NCBI GenBank assembly: GCA_945877545.1
Contig: CAMCSO010000008.1
Span: 1 to 36,303, forward strand
Source of the DNA: Bifidobacterium breve
GTDB lineage: Bacteria; Actinomycetota; Actinomycetes; S36-B12
Direction of reading: 5' to 3'
Length of the DNA stretch: 36,303 nt
Shown here: positions 33,159 through 36,303 of the stretch, piece by piece
How the letters are laid out: every line of letters begins with the position of its first letter
Position numbering within the stretch: position 1 is the stretch's first letter
Translations under genes and position numbers: made by a program
The notes under the pieces: generated by a model
Database searches by the model: none
What the model saw: only the letters and a program-made list of their open reading frames with translations
What the model was told of the DNA's origin: nothing

Positions 33159-34829
33159 GTGGCTGAAGTTTCCACGATGCAAGACGATGACGAACGCCGT
33201 CTTGCCGAGTTGGGCTACAAGCAGGAGCTGAACAGATCGTGGAGCGGGTTCTCAAACTTCGCGATCTCATTCTCGATCATCTCGATTCTGGCCGGCTGCT
33301 TCACAACCTTCGGCCAAGCATGGAATAACGGTGGTCCGATCGCCATTTCGATCGGCTGGCCCCTGATCGCCGCCTTCATCCTTATCATCGGCTTTTGCAT
33401 GTCCGAGTTGGTATCCGCCTACCCAACCTCAGGCGGGATCTACTGGTGGGCGTCGAAGCTTGGTGGCCCCAAGGCCGGCTATTACACCGGTTGGTTGAAC
33501 CTCATTGGACTTCTCGCCGTCATCGCCTCCGTGGCATACGGCTGCGCCACCTTCTTCGATCTCGCGCTGTGCTCGCTCAGTGAATCTTGGGCAGCGGGTT
33601 ACTCCCTTCAGCGCGTGTTCATCATGTTCATCGGGGTTCTCGCGATCGTCGTCATCCTCAATATCTGGGGTGGCACGATCATGGACAAGATAAACAACGT
33701 GTCGGTGTGGTGGCACGTCGCCGGAGCGTCGATCGTCGTCATCATCCTCGTTGTCCTCCCCGAGAGCCACATGAGCTTCAGCGAGGTCTTCTCGATGCGG
33801 GTGAACAACTCCGGTGGCCTGCATGGCGGCGGAACCGATGGCTGGGGCTTCTGGTTCTACGTGCTGCCGCTTGGCTTCCTGCTCACTCAGTACACGATCA
33901 CCGGCTTTGACGCCTCGGCGCACCTCTCCGAGGAGACCCATGGTGCAGCAAACACCGCTGCGAAGGGCCTTTGGAAGTCGATCTTCTACTCTGCCATCGG
34001 CGGCTGGGTCCTCCTCCTCGCCTTCCTGTTCGCAGTTCAGGATGCTGACGGCGTCACGGCGGGCGGCGGCGGCGTCGCGGTCGTGCTCACTCAGGCACTC
34101 GACGCCAAGGTTGCTGGGTTCGTGCTTCTCATCTCGGCATTCGGCCAACTCTTCTGCTCGACGGCTTGCATGACGAGCACCTCGCGGATGACCTACGCCT
34201 TCAGCCGTGACGGAGCCGTGCCTGGTGCGCGACTTTGGGCCAAGCTCAACAAGAACAAGATCCCGGCGAACGCTGTCGTCTTGGCGGCCGTCGTTGCGGT
34301 CATCATCACCCTGCCGGCACTGCTCGAGGTGAATATCGGTTCCGAGGAGGCGCCGATTATCGTCCCGACCGCGTTCTACGCCGTCGTTTCCGTGGCGGTC
34401 ATCGGTCTGTTCCTGTCCTTCCTTGTCCCGATCTGGCTGCGCTGGCGCATCGGCGACAAGTTCCCTCAGGGCTCATGGAATCTTGGCAACAAGTGGAAGT
34501 GGATGGCACCGCTCGCGATTATCGAAATCGCGGTCGTATCCGTGTACTTCATCCTGCCCTTCACTCCCGCAGGAACCCCGGGCTTCCTTCGCTGGCTGAA
34601 CGGTTCACCGAGCGCCGAAGAGGTGCCGTTCGACTGGAAGTTCGTGAACTACGCCCCGATCCTCACGATTGGTGCACTCATCCTCCTGTGGATCGGCTGG
34701 CATCTCTCGGCCAAGAAGTGGTTCACCGGGCCGAAGACGACCATCGACCTGCCCGCGGGGGTCTCGTCAGCAGATGAGATCGCCCTCGAGCACCAGCACA
34801 AGGGTCATCACCAGCCGCCTGAGTCCTAG
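33159..34829 (+). CDS. APC-superfamily amino acid/choline-type permease
   Basis: The 556-residue transporter has about 12 transmembrane helices, starting GFSNFAISFSIISILAG and including SELVSAYPTSGGIYWWASKLGG. This is the signature of the amino acid/choline transporter group (GABA and choline permeases). AGGAGG ends 6 nt before GTG 33159, which fixes the start and rules out the track ATG at 33144, which overlaps that ribosome-binding site. The C-terminus ends in a His-rich EHQHKGHHQ tail. With the kinase and the GS/ALDH/SDR/hydrolase genes it would import the amine substrate. A strong terminator follows. Confidence 0.9.
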   Translation: MAEVSTMQDDDERRLAELGYKQELNRSWSGFSNFAISFSIISILAGCFTTFGQAWNNGGPIAISIGWPLIAAFILIIGFCMSELVSAYPTSGGIYWWASKLGGPKAGYYTGWLNLIGLLAVIASVAYGCATFFDLALCSLSESWAAGYSLQRVFIMFIGVLAIVVILNIWGGTIMDKINNVSVWWHVAGASIVVIILVVLPESHMSFSEVFSMRVNNSGGLHGGGTDGWGFWFYVLPLGFLLTQYTITGFDASAHLSEETHGAANTAAKGLWKSIFYSAIGGWVLLLAFLFAVQDADGVTAGGGGVAVVLTQALDAKVAGFVLLISAFGQLFCSTACMTSTSRMTYAFSRDGAVPGARLWAKLNKNKIPANAVVLAAVVAVIITLPALLEVNIGSEEAPIIVPTAFYAVVSVAVIGLFLSFLVPIWLRWRIGDKFPQGSWNLGNKWKWMAPLAIIEIAVVSVYFILPFTPAGTPGFLRWLNGSPSAEEVPFDWKFVNYAPILTIGALILLWIGWHLSAKKWFTGPKTTIDLPAGVSSADEIALEHQHKGHHQPPES

Positions 34830-34847
34830 AAGGTCACTGGAACAACA

Positions 34848-34889
34848 AGTCGTAAGGGGCGCTCGCATTTGCGGGCGCCCCTTACGACT
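34848..34889. terminator. Long perfect hairpin between convergent permease and aroE-like genes
   Basis: AGTCGTAAGGGGCGC (34848-34862) pairs perfectly with GCGCCCCTTACGACT (34875-34889). The loop TCGCATTTGCGG adds a T-G wobble and a further CGCA/TGCG stem, giving about 20 bp in all. It lies 18 bp after the permease stop and 10 bp from the aroE-like stop, so it can end transcription in both directions. There is no long U-tract, which is common in Actinobacteria. Confidence 0.85.
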
Positions 34890-34899
34890 GTTGCGAGGG

Positions 34900-35748
34900 T
34901 CAGGTGAAAAGTTCTTGGAGCGTTCGACGCATGACCTGGCCGTCGACGTCGACGCCAGTCCAGAGTTTGATCGCCACCCGGCCCTGATTCACGAGCATGC
35001 CCATGCCGTCGATCGTGGTGCAACCACGGTCGGCTGCATCTGCGAGGAGCCGTGTCCTAGGGGGATTGGGTATGACATCAGCGACCACCATGGAGGGCCG
35101 CAGCGAGTTCGGGTCGATGTTCAAGCGCGAATCGACGTCGGGGAAGAGCCCCACAGAGGTCGCGTTTACGACGATTTCGGTTGTGTCGGGAATCTCGAAG
35201 TTGTGATCCCAGTGGACGAATGTGGCAGTGGCCGGAGTATCAACGTTGATGCGATCAACGAGGTCCTGACCGCGTGACGCAGTGGTGTTGACGATCGTGA
35301 TGTGTGAGGCGCCTGCGAGCGCGGATTCGACGGCGATTGCTCGTGCGGCCCCGCCGGCGCCGAAGATGACGAGATCCTTTCCGGCCGGATCAACGACCGT
35401 ACGGAGTGACTCGACGAAACCCTTGCCATCGGTGTTCTCGCCGATGAGTCGTCCGCCCTTGATGACGACGCAATTCACCGCACCGATGATTGACGCGGAG
35501 GGAGCGAGCTCATCAAGGAATTCAATCACCTTCACCTTGTGCGGGAGGGAGCAGTTGAACCCGATGAAGCCCATCGCCAGTGCACCCCGCACGGCGCCGC
35601 CGAGTGCTTCGGGGGCCACCTCGCAATTGATGTAGCGCGCATTCAGCCCGTGGTGGGCGAATACAGCGTCCATGACAGCAACGGTTGGGTTTTCGGCTGC
35701 AGGCATTGCGAACGACGCCGTCAAACCGCTCATAAAATCGTGTGCCAA
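34900..35748 (-). CDS. AroE-family shikimate/quinate-type dehydrogenase (atypical)
   Basis: From TTG 35748 the product is 282 residues. It has the AroE catalytic lysine motif [10 protein letters not shown], the NTDGKGF aspartate, the NAD(P) loop [10 protein letters not shown] and a [10 protein letters not shown] strand. The N-terminal substrate site reads [16 protein letters not shown] in place of the SxSPxxHN shikimate clamp, so the natural substrate may be another cyclic polyol. GAGAGGGG at 35758-35765 stands 9 nt before TTG 35748; ATG 35733 and TTG 35757 are alternatives. It is upstream of no other AroE-pathway gene here, and the sugar-type ABC ATPase gene is its neighbour. Confidence 0.8.
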   Translation of the reverse strand: MAHDFMSGLTASFAMPAAENPTVAVMDAVFAHHGLNARYINCEVAPEALGGAVRGALAMGFIGFNCSLPHKVKVIEFLDELAPSASIIGAVNCVVIKGGRLIGENTDGKGFVESLRTVVDPAGKDLVIFGAGGAARAIAVESALAGASHITIVNTTASRGQDLVDRINVDTPATATFVHWDHNFEIPDTTEIVVNATSVGLFPDVDSRLNIDPNSLRPSMVVADVIPNPPRTRLLADAADRGCTTIDGMGMLVNQGRVAIKLWTGVDVDGQVMRRTLQELFT

Positions 35749-35842
35749 AGCAACCAACCCCTCTCAGACAACAAGCCCCAAAAACCCACCCCCCAGTCAC
35801 TTCATCCAGAATCCGGTTGAAGTGGCCAAAGATCTGGTCAGA

Positions 35843-35860
35843 TGACCATGTTTTTGGTCA
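35843..35860. promoter_or_regulatory. Operator-like inverted repeat TGACCA-N6-TGGTCA (left copy)
   Basis: TGACCA-TGTTTT-TGGTCA is a perfect 6-bp inverted repeat, extended by one more pair (A...T). Another TGGTCA half-site lies 2 bp outside it (35835-35840). It is 95-112 bp upstream of the AroE-like start and inside the left arm of the repeat element. Confidence 0.5.
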
Positions 35861-35924
35861 TTCTGTCCTGCCCCGTAGTTGCAGTGGCGCTCACCAGTTC
35901 ACGTGCTCAACTGTCGAGCCAGTC

Positions 35925-35943
35925 CAACTGTCACGGACAGTTG
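35925..35943. promoter_or_regulatory. Perfect inverted repeat CAACTGTC-ACG-GACAGTTG
   Basis: An 8-bp perfect dyad with a 3-bp centre. CAACTGTC also occurs at 35908-35915, and further CAACTG/CAGTTG copies lie at about 36004 and 36053. The clustering suggests protein binding sites, though part of it belongs to the repeat element. Confidence 0.45.
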
Positions 35944-36036
35944 CAGCCCACGTCAGACAACAACTAGGCGCCGCCATCTTCTTTCACGTTACCTGAGCAC
36001 CAGCAACTGGACGAGATAACCAAAAACATGTCTATT

Positions 36037-36054
36037 TGACCAAAAAACTGGTCA
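36037..36054. promoter_or_regulatory. Operator-like inverted repeat TGACCA-N6-TGGTCA (right copy)
   Basis: TGACCA-AAAAAC-TGGTCA has the same half-sites and spacing as the left copy at 35843-35860, 194 bp away. It is 31-48 bp beyond the 3' end of the ABC ATPase gene. Confidence 0.5.
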
Positions 36055-36084
36055 GTTGCAACGGATTCTGGATGAAACGACGGG

Positions 36085-36303
36085 CTAGGGGGTGAGGGCT
36101 TGATCGCCCTCGTCGATCGTGAGGGCCCCCGTCATGATCGCGACCACGTCATTCATCGTGTGGGTTTGCGGAGTCACGACGGCTGCCCGACGGCCGAGAC
36201 GCTGCACATGGATCCGATTGGCCACCTCGAACACCTGTGGCATGTTGTGCGAGATGAGGATGACCGGCATGCCCCTGTCGCGAAGGTCCTTGATCAACTG
36301 CAA
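36085..36303 (-). CDS. Sugar-type ABC transporter ATP-binding protein, C-terminal end (partial)
   Basis: The last 72 codons of a minus-strand gene whose 5' part lies beyond the window. It reads LIKDLRDRGMPVILISHNMP, the switch-histidine (H-loop) region of an ABC ATPase, then QVFEVANRIHVQRLGRRAAV and NDVVAIMTGA. This tail pattern is that of FrcA/RbsA-type ATPases of simple-sugar importers (single-domain form, since it ends soon after). It would energise uptake of a sugar or polyol. The Walker motifs cannot be checked here. Confidence 0.8.
   Translation of the reverse strand: MQLIKDLRDRGMPVILISHNMPQVFEVANRIHVQRLGRRAAVVTPQTHTMNDVVAIMTGALTIDEGDQALTP

Larger units (their letters stand above)
35801..36076. 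mobile_element. 276-bp non-coding element with terminal inverted repeats (MITE-like)
   Basis: This fills the only gap over 300 bp in the window (35749-36084), and I see no plausible gene in it. Both ends read inward TTCATCCAGAATCCG (35801-35815 and, inverted, 36062-36076). Similarity continues imperfectly for about 65 bp and includes the shared string CATGTTTTTGGT. No target-site duplication and no transposase are visible. The end sequence resembles the repeats at 13090-13178. It could be a miniature inverted-repeat element, or a complex regulatory region. The body has lower GC than its surroundings. Confidence 0.6.

Noticed and set aside
33429-34148. 239-residue minus-strand acidic ORF
   Set aside because: It is antisense to permease membrane helices; the Asp/Glu richness is what the reverse of hydrophobic codons gives.
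35749-36084. Coding gene in the 336-bp gap
   Set aside because: Listed ORFs here (for example 35742-35996) cross the repeat ends and hairpins, have no domain and show no start signal.
1-36303. tRNA, rRNA or CRISPR array
   Set aside because: No cloverleaf-like T-loop GGTTCRA context, no rRNA sequence and no regularly spaced 24-40-bp repeats with unique spacers were seen by eye.

Overview
The window reads as chromosomal DNA of a high-GC actinobacterium. The main signs are two mycothiol genes (mshA, mshD), CarD, GlnR, SenX3-RegX3 with PhoU, LpqE, a DUF2516 protein, a likely F420-dependent PPOX-fold protein, and dense operons joined by ATGA or GTGA overlaps. I could not run a search, so the genus is open. 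Many genes sit in blocks whose order I recognise from Mycobacterium tuberculosis (Rv0474-Rv0491, Rv0811c-Rv0819, Rv2984-Rv2985, Rv3579c-Rv3584). Here they lie next to each other in one stretch.

Layout. 1-2.3 kb: the 3' end of glgC, a secreted trypsin-like protease and a lipoprotein. 2.4-6.9 kb (minus): a polyphosphate/nucleotide block of ppk1, a CYTH-CHAD protein and a MutT1-type Nudix-histidine phosphatase. 7-8.6 kb (minus): mshD and glnR. 8.8-13.1 kb: an alpha/beta hydrolase, a membrane-anchored thioredoxin, DUF4395, a DsrE-like protein on the other strand, a 33-residue membrane peptide absent from the ORF track, a nitrobindin, a Fur-family regulator and YgfZ. 13.2-14 kb: dtd and the decayed remains of an L-asparaginase gene. 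14-20.3 kb: an XRE regulator, an HbhA-position repeat protein, DUF2516, gpm1, a YbjN protein, mshA, phoU and senX3-regX3. 20.4-26.7 kb: lpqE, carD, ispD, ispF, a PPOX protein, cysS, rlmB and a cation/proton antiporter.

26.8-34.8 kb is the most distinctive region. It holds a PuuD-like amidotransferase hydrolase, a nitrilase-family amidase, an SDR, an aldehyde dehydrogenase, a glutamine-synthetase-like ligase, a choline/ethanolamine-kinase-like protein and an APC permease. Together these would import an amine or amino alcohol, gamma-glutamylate it, oxidise it and release glutamate. After a strong two-way terminator come an atypical AroE-family dehydrogenase and the end of a sugar-type ABC ATPase gene. 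Between those two lies a 276-bp element with inverted-repeat ends.

Non-coding signals: a three-unit 11-bp PHO-box-like array between phoU and senX3; a recurrent TANNNT box 6-8 nt before start codons, which suggests leaderless mRNAs; a dispersed repeat family sharing CAGAATCCGG; and several operator-like inverted or direct repeats. No tRNA, rRNA, CRISPR array or transposase gene was seen.
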